A stretch of 64,000 nt of DNA. It comes from Azophilus sp965200465 (GTDB lineage: Bacteria; Pseudomonadota; Gammaproteobacteria; Pseudomonadales; Azotimanducaceae). The DNA lies in NCBI GenBank assembly GCA_965200465.1, contig OZ241358.1, forward strand, positions 3,286,001 to 3,350,000, in the 5' to 3' direction. How positions within the stretch are numbered: the first letter of the stretch is position 1; each line of letters begins with the position of its first letter. This document shows, in pieces, positions 34,084 through 42,698 of the stretch. The notes below the pieces were generated by a model. It was not told where the DNA came from. It saw only the letters and a program-made list of their open reading frames with translations, and ran no database searches. Position numbers and translations under genes: made by a program.

Positions 34084-36834
34084 CTAGGCGCCCGCCACCC
34101 GCGGGGCGCCGAACAATTGCTCCCACACCCTGCCCACCGCCCCGCGATGGACCGCCATGGCGGCGTCGGCGGCGCCTCCGTCGCTTAGGTCCAGCACGTT
34201 GCGGTGCCGCTCCGCCCGCAACGCCAAGTAGGCCCGGGTCAGGCTCTCCGCATCGCCCGGCCTCAGCAGGCCCGTTTCCGCCGCCGCCTCCAAGATGCGC
34301 ACGTTGTCGGAGTGGGCGGCCAGCGTCGGTTCCCGATGGGCGTGGGCCAGAACCAAGTATTGCACCATAAATTCGATATCGACGATACCGCCGAAACCGC
34401 TCTTTAGGTCCTCGTCCTTGCCCTGATGGTCCGCCATGCGCCGCCGCATCTTGATGATCTCGCCGCGCAGTTCGTCCAGGTCGCGTCGCTGCCGCAGCAG
34501 CTTGACCCGCACCTCCTCAAAGCGTTGGGCCAACTCCGCATCGCCCGCCACCACCCGCGCCCGCACCAGCGCCTGATGCTCCCACACCCAAGCGCGGTCG
34601 CGCTGATAGTCCTCAAAGGCTTGCAGGCTGGAGACCAGGGTGCCGGCGTTGCCGGAGGGGCGCAGGCGCATGTCGATTTCATAGAGCGGCCCCAGATAGG
34701 TGGACGCGGTCAGGCAGTGCAGCAGCTTTTGCGCCAGCCGATGCAGAAAGCGGGATTCCGCAAGCGGCAGGTCGTGCAGGAACACAAGGTCCAAATCCGA
34801 GCCGGGGCCAAGCTCCATGCCGCCCAGCTTGCCGTAGCCCACCACGATGAAGGGGCGGCCGCCGCCGCTCGCCGCTCCGCTCCGCTGGGCCGCGCATTGA
34901 TCCCAAGCCCACTTCAGGGCGTGCTCCAGCACCGCCTCCGCCAAATGGGTGAGATAGTCGCTGACGTGCATCAGCGGCAGGACGCCCAGAGTCTCCGCCG
35001 CCGCCACTCGAAAGACGTGCTGCTCCTTGAACGCCCGCAGTTCCTCCAGCACCGCCTCTTCGCCTTGGCTGCCGGCGAGGCGTTCGCCCAAGGCGGCAGA
35101 CAAGGCCTGCCGGTCAAGGGCCAACTGCACGGAGGCGCCTTCAAGCAGCAGGTTCAGCAGCATCGGGCGCTGCTTGATGCGCTCCGCCACCCACTGGCTG
35201 GCGCCCACCAAACCGAGCAGGCGCTCCACCACTTCGGGATGTTCACGCAGCAGCACCAAGTAAGTGGAGCGGCGCAGCACCGTGCGCAGGACCGGCAGCA
35301 ACCGCTGGAGAATTTCCGCCGCGTCGGGGGAGAGGCTCAGCCGGTGCAGCAGCGGCGGCATCAGTTCATCGAGCCGCTGCCTGCTTTCCTCCCCCACCGA
35401 GGGCCGAGCTTGCGCCGTTGCCAGCTCCAGGAGCATCTCCGACGCCGAGGCGCCGTCGCCGAAACCGGCGCGGGCCAAGCTTAAAGGGTCTCCGCGCAAG
35501 GCCCAGAGATCGATGTCGAACTCCGTGGCGCCCGTCTGCAGCACCTGCTCAAACAGCGCCTCCACCTTGGCCCGATGCCCGGCCAGCGCCTCCAAGTAGG
35601 CGTCATAGTTGGCGTAACCCAAGCTCAGGGCCAGCCGCAGGCGGCTGATATCCGTGGCCGGCAGCCGGTGGCCTTGGCGGTCCGCCTCCGCTTGAATGCT
35701 GTGCTCCGAGTGGCGCAGGAAGCGGTAGGCTTCGCCCAACTGCGCCTCCTCCTCGGCGGCAAAAACACCCAAGCGTTGCATTTCCGCCAGCGCCTTTAGA
35801 AAGGAGGTCTGCTGCAGGGCCGCCTCACGCCCGCCGCGCACCAGCTGTTGCGCTTGGACGGCGAACTCCGCATCCCGAATGCCCCCCGCGCCCCACTTGA
35901 GATCGTCCGCATAGCGCCGGTCATGCACCCGCAGCGCCTTCATTTCGCGCATTGCTTCAATAGCGCCGAAGTCCAGGTAGCGGCGGTAAACGAAGGGCCG
36001 GATGGTTTTCAGGAAGGCGTCGCCAGCGGCCAAATCCCCGGCGCAGGCCCGCGCCTTGAGGAGGGCGAAGCGCTCCCAATTGCGGCCTTCGGCCTCGTAG
36101 TATTGCTCCATGGCGTCGCTGTGCATCACCAGTGCGCCGCTGTCTCCATAGGGCCGCAAGCGCAGGTCCACACGGCAGGCGAAGCCGTCTTCGGTGGTCT
36201 TGTGCAGCGCCTCGATCAAGCGTTGGCCCACGCGCATGAAGAAGCGCTGGTTGGCAAGCCCCTCGGTGGTTTGCCCGGGCTCCGGGTAGCCGAAGATCAG
36301 GTCCACATCCGAGGACAGGTTGAGTTCCTGGCCGCCCAGTTTGCCCAGCGCCAGCACGAACAGGCGCTGCGGCTCCTGGCTGGATTCGCCCAAGGGCCGG
36401 CCGTGCCGCTCAAGCTCCCAGCGCTCCACCACGGCAAGGGCGGCGTCGATGAGCTTGTCCGCGGTCAGGGAAAGGCCGCCGACGGTCTCCTCCAGGGAGG
36501 CCAACCCCAACAGATGCCGCCAGATGATCCAGAACTGCCGCCGACTGCGCACCAGCCGCAAGGAGCGCTTGAGGCCGTCCATGTCCCGCGCCTCAGCCGC
36601 GGAGGCCAGTTCGGCCTCCAAGCCGGCCCGGTCCGGCGGTTTGGCGAAGGTCCCGGCCGCCAGGGCATCGACAAACCACTCCCGCTGGCCGCCCACCACC
36701 TTGGCCGCAAAATCGCTCAAGCCCACCACCCAGCGGGCTTCCGGAGACAGCTCCAACCCAGTTTGCGCCGCCACCCGCTGGGCGCGGGCGGCAATGGCCG
36801 GAGGCAGGGCGTGGAGATCAAAGGGTTTGGCCAA
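34084..36834 (-). CDS. glnE: Bifunctional glutamine synthetase adenylyltransferase/deadenylase
   Basis: A 916-residue two-headed enzyme that adds and removes AMP on glutamine synthetase in response to PII and glutamine. Each half carries a nucleotidyltransferase motif: LSSDVDLIFGYPEPG in the deadenylase half and GPGSDLDLVFLHDLP in the adenylyltransferase half. LKWGAGGIRDAEFAVQ and LKSGFGGIVDIEFMVQYLVL are the matching helical motifs. The length is close to the roughly 945 residues of the E. coli enzyme. It is the first gene of glnE-ilvE-waaF. Confidence 0.96.
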   Translation of the reverse strand: MAKPFDLHALPPAIAARAQRVAAQTGLELSPEARWVVGLSDFAAKVVGGQREWFVDALAAGTFAKPPDRAGLEAELASAAEARDMDGLKRSLRLVRSRRQFWIIWRHLLGLASLEETVGGLSLTADKLIDAALAVVERWELERHGRPLGESSQEPQRLFVLALGKLGGQELNLSSDVDLIFGYPEPGQTTEGLANQRFFMRVGQRLIEALHKTTEDGFACRVDLRLRPYGDSGALVMHSDAMEQYYEAEGRNWERFALLKARACAGDLAAGDAFLKTIRPFVYRRYLDFGAIEAMREMKALRVHDRRYADDLKWGAGGIRDAEFAVQAQQLVRGGREAALQQTSFLKALAEMQRLGVFAAEEEAQLGEAYRFLRHSEHSIQAEADRQGHRLPATDISRLRLALSLGYANYDAYLEALAGHRAKVEALFEQVLQTGATEFDIDLWALRGDPLSLARAGFGDGASASEMLLELATAQARPSVGEESRQRLDELMPPLLHRLSLSPDAAEILQRLLPVLRTVLRRSTYLVLLREHPEVVERLLGLVGASQWVAERIKQRPMLLNLLLEGASVQLALDRQALSAALGERLAGSQGEEAVLEELRAFKEQHVFRVAAAETLGVLPLMHVSDYLTHLAEAVLEHALKWAWDQCAAQRSGAASGGGRPFIVVGYGKLGGMELGPGSDLDLVFLHDLPLAESRFLHRLAQKLLHCLTASTYLGPLYEIDMRLRPSGNAGTLVSSLQAFEDYQRDRAWVWEHQALVRARVVAGDAELAQRFEEVRVKLLRQRRDLDELRGEIIKMRRRMADHQGKDEDLKSGFGGIVDIEFMVQYLVLAHAHREPTLAAHSDNVRILEAAAETGLLRPGDAESLTRAYLALRAERHRNVLDLSDGGAADAAMAVHRGAVGRVWEQLFGAPRVAGA

Positions 36835-37034
36835 GTGGAATTCCCAACAAGTCGGCTAAAACCGCCATGCTAGCGTTTTCGCCTATGCAAACCAACGCCA
36901 AATTAGGCTAGAGTGAAGCGCCCGGCCAGCCGCGGCAAGCTGCAGGCTGAGGACACACTGCTGGCCGCATGGCACCGCGGGCGGCGGCGCACAGCGGCAG
37001 TGGACTTTGGCAAGCGCTTGCTGGAGGCATGGAT

Positions 37035-37685
37035 ATGACCAAACTAACGGTTGAGCTCCTCAAGGCCGAAGCCAAGACCTTCGCCAACATTGAATCCGAA
37101 CATGGCGAGCGGAAGCTATATGGCGTAACAGATGGGAAGGCAGTGGGCACTTACTTCGAACAAAAATTCCGCTCCCATCTGCGCGACAGGTATGACTATT
37201 TAGAAGGTTCGTCTGCCGCAGGCATCGACTTCCCGGAGCTCGGAGTGGACACGAAGGTCACCAGCATTAGACAGCCGCAGTCATCTTGTCCTTATAAATC
37301 GGCAAGGCAGAAAATTTACGGGCTTGGCTACTCCCTGCTAATCTTCGTTTACGAAAAGCAAGATGATGAAACAACCTCAACCGGTCACCTTGACATTCAG
37401 CATGTGGTCTTCGTCAAAGCCAATAGGACCGCCGACTTTCAGACGACCTCCGGAATTTCTGAAATTATCAAAAGGGAAGGCAACAAGGACGATCTAATCG
37501 CCTTCATGATGGAACGGATGTTGCCGGTTGACGAGATTCAGGCATCCGCCATTGCGGATGATCTTCTAAAACGGGTGCCCGACATCGGTTACCTGACGAT
37601 ATCAAACGCATTGCAATGGCGGCTACAATATCGTCGCGTCATTGAACAAGCCGATTCGGTTTCTGGAGTAGTCCGCATAAAATGA
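37035..37685 (+). CDS. Putative type II restriction endonuclease
   Basis: A 216-residue protein whose start (ATG 37035) is set by GGAGG seven bases upstream; another ATG at 37029 is too close to it. AAGIDFPELGVDTKVTS (residues 61-77) fits the PD-(D/E)xK nuclease core, with Asp65, Asp72 and Lys74 as candidate catalytic residues. YGLGYSLLIFVYEK provides the following core strand. Its stop overlaps the methyltransferase start in an ATGA, the usual arrangement of a restriction-modification pair. The recognition sequence cannot be read from the protein. Base composition is AT-richer than glnE next door, which fits acquisition. Confidence 0.78.
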   Translation: MTKLTVELLKAEAKTFANIESEHGERKLYGVTDGKAVGTYFEQKFRSHLRDRYDYLEGSSAAGIDFPELGVDTKVTSIRQPQSSCPYKSARQKIYGLGYSLLIFVYEKQDDETTSTGHLDIQHVVFVKANRTADFQTTSGISEIIKREGNKDDLIAFMMERMLPVDEIQASAIADDLLKRVPDIGYLTISNALQWRLQYRRVIEQADSVSGVVRIK

Positions 37686-39193
37686 CTGCCAAAGACGACA
37701 AAAAAACGGTTGAGTTCGGCGACTTTCAAACGCCGCAACATCTTGCCCATGCGGTATGCAAGTTGATTGCTTACAGTGGATTTTCACCTTCGTCCGTGGT
37801 CGAGCCTTCCTGCGGAAGAGGTGCCTTTCTGACCGCTGCGCTTGATGCATTCCCAAGTGCAACAGTGCATGGGTACGATTGCAATCCTTTACATGTGGAG
37901 TTCGCACATCGTCGTGTTTCCGCCTTTCCCCATGCAAGCGTTGGGGCCGGAAACTTCTTTCAAAACAATTGGAAGGCCATGCTGTCGGAATTTTCGGACC
38001 CTATCCTTGTTCTCGGCAATCCTCCGTGGGTAACAAACGCGGCTATCGGTTCGCTGGGGGGGGCCAATTTGCCCAAGAAATCCAACTTTGATGGGTGGCG
38101 CGGCATAGATGCGCTCACCGGCAGCGCCAATTTCGACATTTCCGAATGGATGATTCGGGAGAACATTAGCTGGCTAAAAGATAGAGGCGGAGCCGTTGCC
38201 GTTCTCTGCAAGACCAGCGTGGCGCGCAAAGTGCTCGCACATGTTTGGACGAAAGGCTACTCGATACAAAGCGCCTCCTTGTACGAAATAGACTCAAGCA
38301 AAAATTTCGGCGTTTCGGTGGATGCTTGTCTACTGTTCGTCAGAGTTGGGCCATCCAATAAGCGGCCCTGCGAATGCGACGTATATGACAGTCTTGATGC
38401 AACCGAGCGGTCATCGAGATTCGGCTTAAGGAACGACATGTTGGTCTCCCATGCGCCGACCTACGAACGATTGGCGCTTCTTCAATCTAGGGGTTTGGAG
38501 GGCTGGCGCTCCGGACTAAAGCATGATTGCAGCCGCGTTTTTGAATTTTCATCCGATAACGGGCAGCTAGTGAACGGCTTGGGCGAGAGGGCGACGATCG
38601 AGGCCGAGGTGGTGTTTCCCCTCATGAAAAGCTCCGATGTCGCCAAAGGCCGTCCACCTCGCAAGCATGTGCTGGTGCCGCATCGGACCATGGTGGAATC
38701 GCCACTGGATCTTCGTCACACGGCCCCCAACGCTTGGCAATATCTGGTTTCCCATCAAGAGGCCGTTGAGCAGCGCGCCAGCTCGATCTACAAGAAGAGG
38801 CCGCCGTTTTCAATCTTCGGCATAGGACCATACTCCTTTGCGCCGTGGAAGGTCGCCATCGCAGGACTCTACAAAAAGCTTCGTTTCACCAAGGTAGGCC
38901 CAACGGAAGGCCGGCCCATATTGCTTGATGACACCTGCTATTTCTTTCCCTGCGCAACCGAGGATGAGTGCAACCTGCTGTTTAGCATGATCTCATCTCC
39001 GCCCGCCCTTGAGCTTTGGTCCTCGCTGGTGTTCTGGGATTCCAAGCGCCCCATAACCGCGAAACTTCTCAATCAGCTCAATCTGGAGGCGTTGGCACGT
39101 CGTCTGGGAATATGGGATAATCCAATCGCCAAGCGGCTGGCGGCAAAGCAGGCACGGCGAACTCAACATGAAGCACAATCCACCTTGTTTTAG
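37682..39193 (+). CDS. Type II N6-adenine DNA methyltransferase
   Basis: A 503-residue class I methyltransferase of the gamma type. FGDFQTPQHLAHAV (residues 12-25) is motif X, VVEPSCGRGAFLTAAL (39-54) is the SAM-binding motif I, and LVLGNPPWVTNA (109-120) is the catalytic NPPW motif IV that acts on adenine N6. The C-terminal half is a putative DNA-recognition domain. It overlaps the endonuclease gene by 4 bp and would protect host DNA from it. Some members of this group are combined restriction-methylation proteins, but no nuclease motif is seen here. Confidence 0.87.
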   Translation: MTAKDDKKTVEFGDFQTPQHLAHAVCKLIAYSGFSPSSVVEPSCGRGAFLTAALDAFPSATVHGYDCNPLHVEFAHRRVSAFPHASVGAGNFFQNNWKAMLSEFSDPILVLGNPPWVTNAAIGSLGGANLPKKSNFDGWRGIDALTGSANFDISEWMIRENISWLKDRGGAVAVLCKTSVARKVLAHVWTKGYSIQSASLYEIDSSKNFGVSVDACLLFVRVGPSNKRPCECDVYDSLDATERSSRFGLRNDMLVSHAPTYERLALLQSRGLEGWRSGLKHDCSRVFEFSSDNGQLVNGLGERATIEAEVVFPLMKSSDVAKGRPPRKHVLVPHRTMVESPLDLRHTAPNAWQYLVSHQEAVEQRASSIYKKRPPFSIFGIGPYSFAPWKVAIAGLYKKLRFTKVGPTEGRPILLDDTCYFFPCATEDECNLLFSMISSPPALELWSSLVFWDSKRPITAKLLNQLNLEALARRLGIWDNPIAKRLAAKQARRTQHEAQSTLF

Positions 39194-39423
39194 CACGACT
39201 GCAATTTATTCTTACGGTGTCTTCAGCGAGAGGGAACGCGCGTTCAGGTGGGTATATCACCTTGGCCTGCTCGATCTCATACGTTGCGCCAGCTCCGCCG
39301 TCGTGACTGCGTGATGAAAAAGTGTGGGCAATGACGCCTTGCCGCATGGCGTAATCAAAGACATGCATGGGAAATGTCGAGAAACGTCATAATTCAGCCG
39401 GACTATCAGCAGACAGACAATGA
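39194..39423. other. Region with no recognisable gene after the restriction-modification pair
   Basis: No start-to-stop frame with a recognisable product is present. The DNA has mixed composition and precedes an ATPase fragment, so it may be decayed coding sequence. No terminator hairpin followed by a T-run was noticed. Confidence 0.35.
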
Positions 39424-39891
39424 GACCAAGCGCTGGAGCGTTATTGGACATGTACAGGATGGATTTTCTTCTTCTCCGTCGTATTTGGCGAACAAAAACG
39501 CACGGGTTACATTGGGCACACGAGCCAGCCCGCTGATCTCCGCAATGCGCTGCTAACGCTGGCGGCCAATCCCTTTGTGCCCGGCATGGGCATCACGCCG
39601 CCCTATTTGGCCGGCCGAGAAGGGGAGCAAGCCGAACTGTTGCCGGGGCTTGAGCGGCTGCGGACCCGCCAGCCGATGGGCGGCCTCATCCTGAGTGCGC
39701 CCCGGGGAGTGGACAAGACGGTTCTGCTCGACTGGTTGGCGGCTGCCGCCGAGCCGACTGAGGCGTTCTTGCATGACCTCAATGCAAACCAAATTCTCAA
39801 CGTGGCGGCCTTGGGCGGGGACAGCCCCGAGACGGCCTACGGGCGGCTCAGGAAGGGCCAAGGCACCGCCGCCTTGAAACTGGCGGTTTGA
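39424..39891 (+). pseudogene. Fragment of an AAA-type ATP-binding protein
   Basis: The reading frame is open from 39424 and holds an N-terminal piece of a nucleotide-binding protein: LTLAANPFVPGMGITPPYLA followed by GREGEQAELLPGLERLRTRQ. The expected Walker A GPRGVGKT reads APRGVDKT, so the essential glycine before Lys is replaced by Asp. The product then stops at about 120 residues, far short of the usual several hundred, and no Walker B or C-terminal domain follows. The first plausible start is GTG 39577. It is a decayed remnant of the kind common in accessory islands. Confidence 0.65.
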
Positions 39892-40194
39892 CAATGGACG
39901 TGACCACGGGAATGATTACTCACACACAGTGGAGCCTGGGTTAAAAATGGTCGCTCAACCATGCATCAGATCGGACCCATCTCTTCCCTGCAAGGCCACA
40001 AAAAGGCGCCCACCGGACTGGCTCAGCGGCTCAACGCCAAGTTGCATTAGCAGTCCGCTGAAAAACTCTTTGGCACCCCGCAATGCCCGTTTCACACCCC
40101 TGCGGCCCAAGGCCATTCGGTTTTTCAGCAAACTGTTAGCCAAAGCCATGAAAAGAGGGGACAATTCCCCCTCGTTCCGTGCGGGGGTCCTGCC
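39892..40194. other. Intergenic debris upstream of argE
   Basis: About 300 bp between the ATPase fragment and argE. A minus-strand frame from within argE (40302) to 39955 is open, and its end reads like coding sequence (LFMALANSLLKNRMALGRRG), but I cannot assign it; it may be the tail of a lost gene. The argE promoter should lie here. Confidence 0.35.
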
Positions 40195-41340
40195 GTGTTG
40201 CTGCCTTCCTTCCAAGAGATGCTGGGGACGTTGATTGCCGAACCGTCGGTCAGTTGCCCCTGCCCGGAATTCGATCAAGGCAACCTGCGGGTGGTGGAGC
40301 ACTTGGCCGGGTGGCTGGAGGAACTAGGCTTTGTCGTTGAAGTATTGCCGTTGCCGGATGCACCCGGCAAGGGCAATCTGATCGCCACCTTGGGGGCGGG
40401 CGAGGGCGGCCTTGTCTTGGCCGGACATACGGACACCGTGCCCTTCGACGAGCAGGGCTGGAGCCTTGACCCCTTCTCCCTGGCTGAGCGGGAGGGTCGG
40501 TTCTACGGCTTGGGCAGCTGCGACATGAAGGGCTTTTTCCCCGTGGCCCTGAACGCCGCCGCCAAATTCGCCAAGGCCAAGCTGCAGGCGCCGCTTAGGG
40601 TGGTGGCCACTTGCGACGAGGAGTCTTCCATGGCCGGCGGACGCTTTTTGTTGGATTGCGGCCGGCCCCGGGCCGAAGCAGCCATCATCGGGGAGCCCAC
40701 CGGCCTGCGTCCTGTTTACGCGCACAAGGGCATAGCCATGATGTCCATACGGCTGCAGGGCGCTTCCGGGCATTCCTCCAACCCGGAAATCGGCCGCAGC
40801 GCCTTGGACGCCATGCATGAAGTGATGGGCGAACTGATCCGCTTTCGGGCGGAACTGGCCGCTAGGCACCAAAACCCAGCGTTCGACGTGGCCATTCCCA
40901 CCTTGAACCTAGGCTGTCTCCGGGCCGGCGACAGCCCTAACCGCATCTGCGGCCATGCGGAACTGCAAATCGACCTGCGCCTGCTGCCCGGCATGGAGGC
41001 GGGCGGCCTGATGGACTCCCTGCGCCCACGCTTGGAGGCCATTGCCGAGGCGAGCGGCACTTCGGCTTCGTTGACGGCCATCCATAAGCCGGTGCCTTCC
41101 TTCCAAACCGCCAAGGACGGCGCCTTGGTGCAGCTCTTGTGCGGGAAGTCCGGCAAACAACCGGGAACGGTGTGTTTCGGCACCGAGGCGCCCTTCTATC
41201 AACGCTTAGGCATGGAGACGGTGATCTTCGGCCCCGGCAGCATAGACCAAGCCCATCAGCCGGATGAATTTCTCGCCCAAGACCAGATCATCCCGGCGCA
41301 GAGCGCACTGGAAAGCGCCATCGCCCACTATTGCCTTTAA
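40195..41340 (+). CDS. argE: Acetylornithine deacetylase
   Basis: An M20-family metallo-deacetylase of 381 residues that converts N-acetylornithine to ornithine in arginine synthesis. VLAGHTDTVPF contains the first zinc ligand His78 and Asp80, GLGSCDMKGFF the bridging Asp, and CDEESSMAGG the Glu-Glu pair. IIGEPTGLRPVYAHKG is also typical. The TTG start at 40195 gives LLPSFQEMLGTLIAEPSVS, matching the family N-terminus; ATG 40222 would cut into it. argA follows 10 bp after the stop, as in pseudomonads. Confidence 0.93.
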   Translation: MLLPSFQEMLGTLIAEPSVSCPCPEFDQGNLRVVEHLAGWLEELGFVVEVLPLPDAPGKGNLIATLGAGEGGLVLAGHTDTVPFDEQGWSLDPFSLAEREGRFYGLGSCDMKGFFPVALNAAAKFAKAKLQAPLRVVATCDEESSMAGGRFLLDCGRPRAEAAIIGEPTGLRPVYAHKGIAMMSIRLQGASGHSSNPEIGRSALDAMHEVMGELIRFRAELAARHQNPAFDVAIPTLNLGCLRAGDSPNRICGHAELQIDLRLLPGMEAGGLMDSLRPRLEAIAEASGTSASLTAIHKPVPSFQTAKDGALVQLLCGKSGKQPGTVCFGTEAPFYQRLGMETVIFGPGSIDQAHQPDEFLAQDQIIPAQSALESAIAHYCL

Positions 41341-41350
41341 CGCCGCCAAC

Positions 41351-42688
41351 ATGAACACTCAGGACTACGCCCGCTGGTTCCGCGCCACCACTCCCTACAT
41401 CAGCGCCCACCGTCGGCAGACTTTCGTGGTGCTGCTGCCGGGGGAGGCGTTGGCCCACCGCAACCTCATGAACATCGCGCATGACTTGGCGCTGCTGCAT
41501 GTGCTGGGGGTGCGCCTAGTGGTGGTTCACGGCGCCCGTCCGCAGATCAACGCCGCCCTGCCGGGCAGCCGGCTTAAGACCCACCAAGGCGCATCGCGCC
41601 GCGTGACGGACGCGGACGCCATCCGCATAATCGCCGGGGTGTGCGGGCAACTGCGTTCGGAGTTGGAGGCGCTGTTCTCCACCGGCGTGCCCAGCAGCCC
41701 GCTGCACAACGCGGAGATTCAGGTGGTTTCCGGCAACTTCGTCACCGCCAAGCCCATCGGCGTACTGGACGGCGTTGATTATCAGTTGACCGGCCAGCCG
41801 CGCCGCATTCGCGCACAGCGCATTCACAGGATGCTGGACATCCCCGCCATCGTGCTGTTGCCGCCCTTGGGCTTCTCTCCCTCCGGCCAGGCCTTCAACC
41901 TAGCGGCGGACGAGGTGGCGGAGCATGTCGCCGTTCAACTCAACGCCGCCAAGCTGATCGCCTTCGACGAAGCCCCCTGCCTTGCGCACGGCGACGGGCA
42001 CCGCTTAAGCCACCTCACCCCGGCTGGGCTGGATGCCGCGCTGGCGGCTGCATCCCCGGCGCCCGCCACCAAGCGGCATCTGAGGATGCTGGCGCGGGCG
42101 GTGCGCGGCGGCGTGGCCAGTGGCCAATTGGTCAGCCACCAGGATGACGGCGCCCTGCTGGCGGAGCTGTTCACCGCCGACGGCGTCGGCACCCAGGTCA
42201 CGGAGGACGACCGCCGCCTCGTGCGCCGGGCGGAGCAACGGGACGTGGCGGACATCGTGGCGATGATCCGTCCGCTGGAGGAGTCCGGCCTGTTGGTGAA
42301 GCGCTCCCGAGATCTGCTTGAGCGGGAGATTGGAAAATTTCTAGTGGCCGAAGCGGACGGCTTCGTGGTCGGCTGTTGCGCCCTGCATCCCGCCGGAAAC
42401 AGCGTGGAGTTGGCCTGCGTGGCGGTACATCCAGCGCACCGCAACGCCGGCGTCGGCACAGGCGCACGGCTGCTGGCCGCCGCCGAGGACGCCGCCGGGA
42501 AAGAGGGCTATGAGAGCATTTTCGCGCTCACCACCCAAACCGAGGATTGGTTTCTGGAGAACGGCTTTGCGGAAGGCTCGGCAGCCGACCTGCCGGCGGC
42601 CAAGCAAGCCCTGTACAATCCGCAGCGCAACGCCAAGGTGTTGATCAAGGCGCTGCGCCGAAGTTCCGCAACCCGCCAACCTGCTTGA
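41351..42688 (+). CDS. argA: N-acetylglutamate synthase
   Basis: The first enzyme of arginine synthesis, 445 residues. An amino-acid-kinase-like domain occupies the N-terminal two thirds (MNTQDYARWFRATTPYISAH, LGVRLVVVHGARPQI), and probably binds arginine as feedback inhibitor. The C-terminal GNAT acetyltransferase domain carries AVHPAHRNAGVGTGARLL, the acetyl-CoA pyrophosphate loop. ATG 41351 is chosen over an in-frame ATG inside argE because the conserved N-terminus begins there. The ilvD gene starts 10 bp after the stop, so argE-argA-ilvD may be one transcript. Confidence 0.94.
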   Translation: MNTQDYARWFRATTPYISAHRRQTFVVLLPGEALAHRNLMNIAHDLALLHVLGVRLVVVHGARPQINAALPGSRLKTHQGASRRVTDADAIRIIAGVCGQLRSELEALFSTGVPSSPLHNAEIQVVSGNFVTAKPIGVLDGVDYQLTGQPRRIRAQRIHRMLDIPAIVLLPPLGFSPSGQAFNLAADEVAEHVAVQLNAAKLIAFDEAPCLAHGDGHRLSHLTPAGLDAALAAASPAPATKRHLRMLARAVRGGVASGQLVSHQDDGALLAELFTADGVGTQVTEDDRRLVRRAEQRDVADIVAMIRPLEESGLLVKRSRDLLEREIGKFLVAEADGFVVGCCALHPAGNSVELACVAVHPAHRNAGVGTGARLLAAAEDAAGKEGYESIFALTTQTEDWFLENGFAEGSAADLPAAKQALYNPQRNAKVLIKALRRSSATRQPA

Positions 42689-42698
42689 AGCCGCCAAC

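Noticed and set aside
39955..40302. Minus-strand 115-codon frame upstream of argE as a transposase fragment
   Set aside because: No catalytic motif or terminal inverted repeat could be found, and part of it is antisense to argE.
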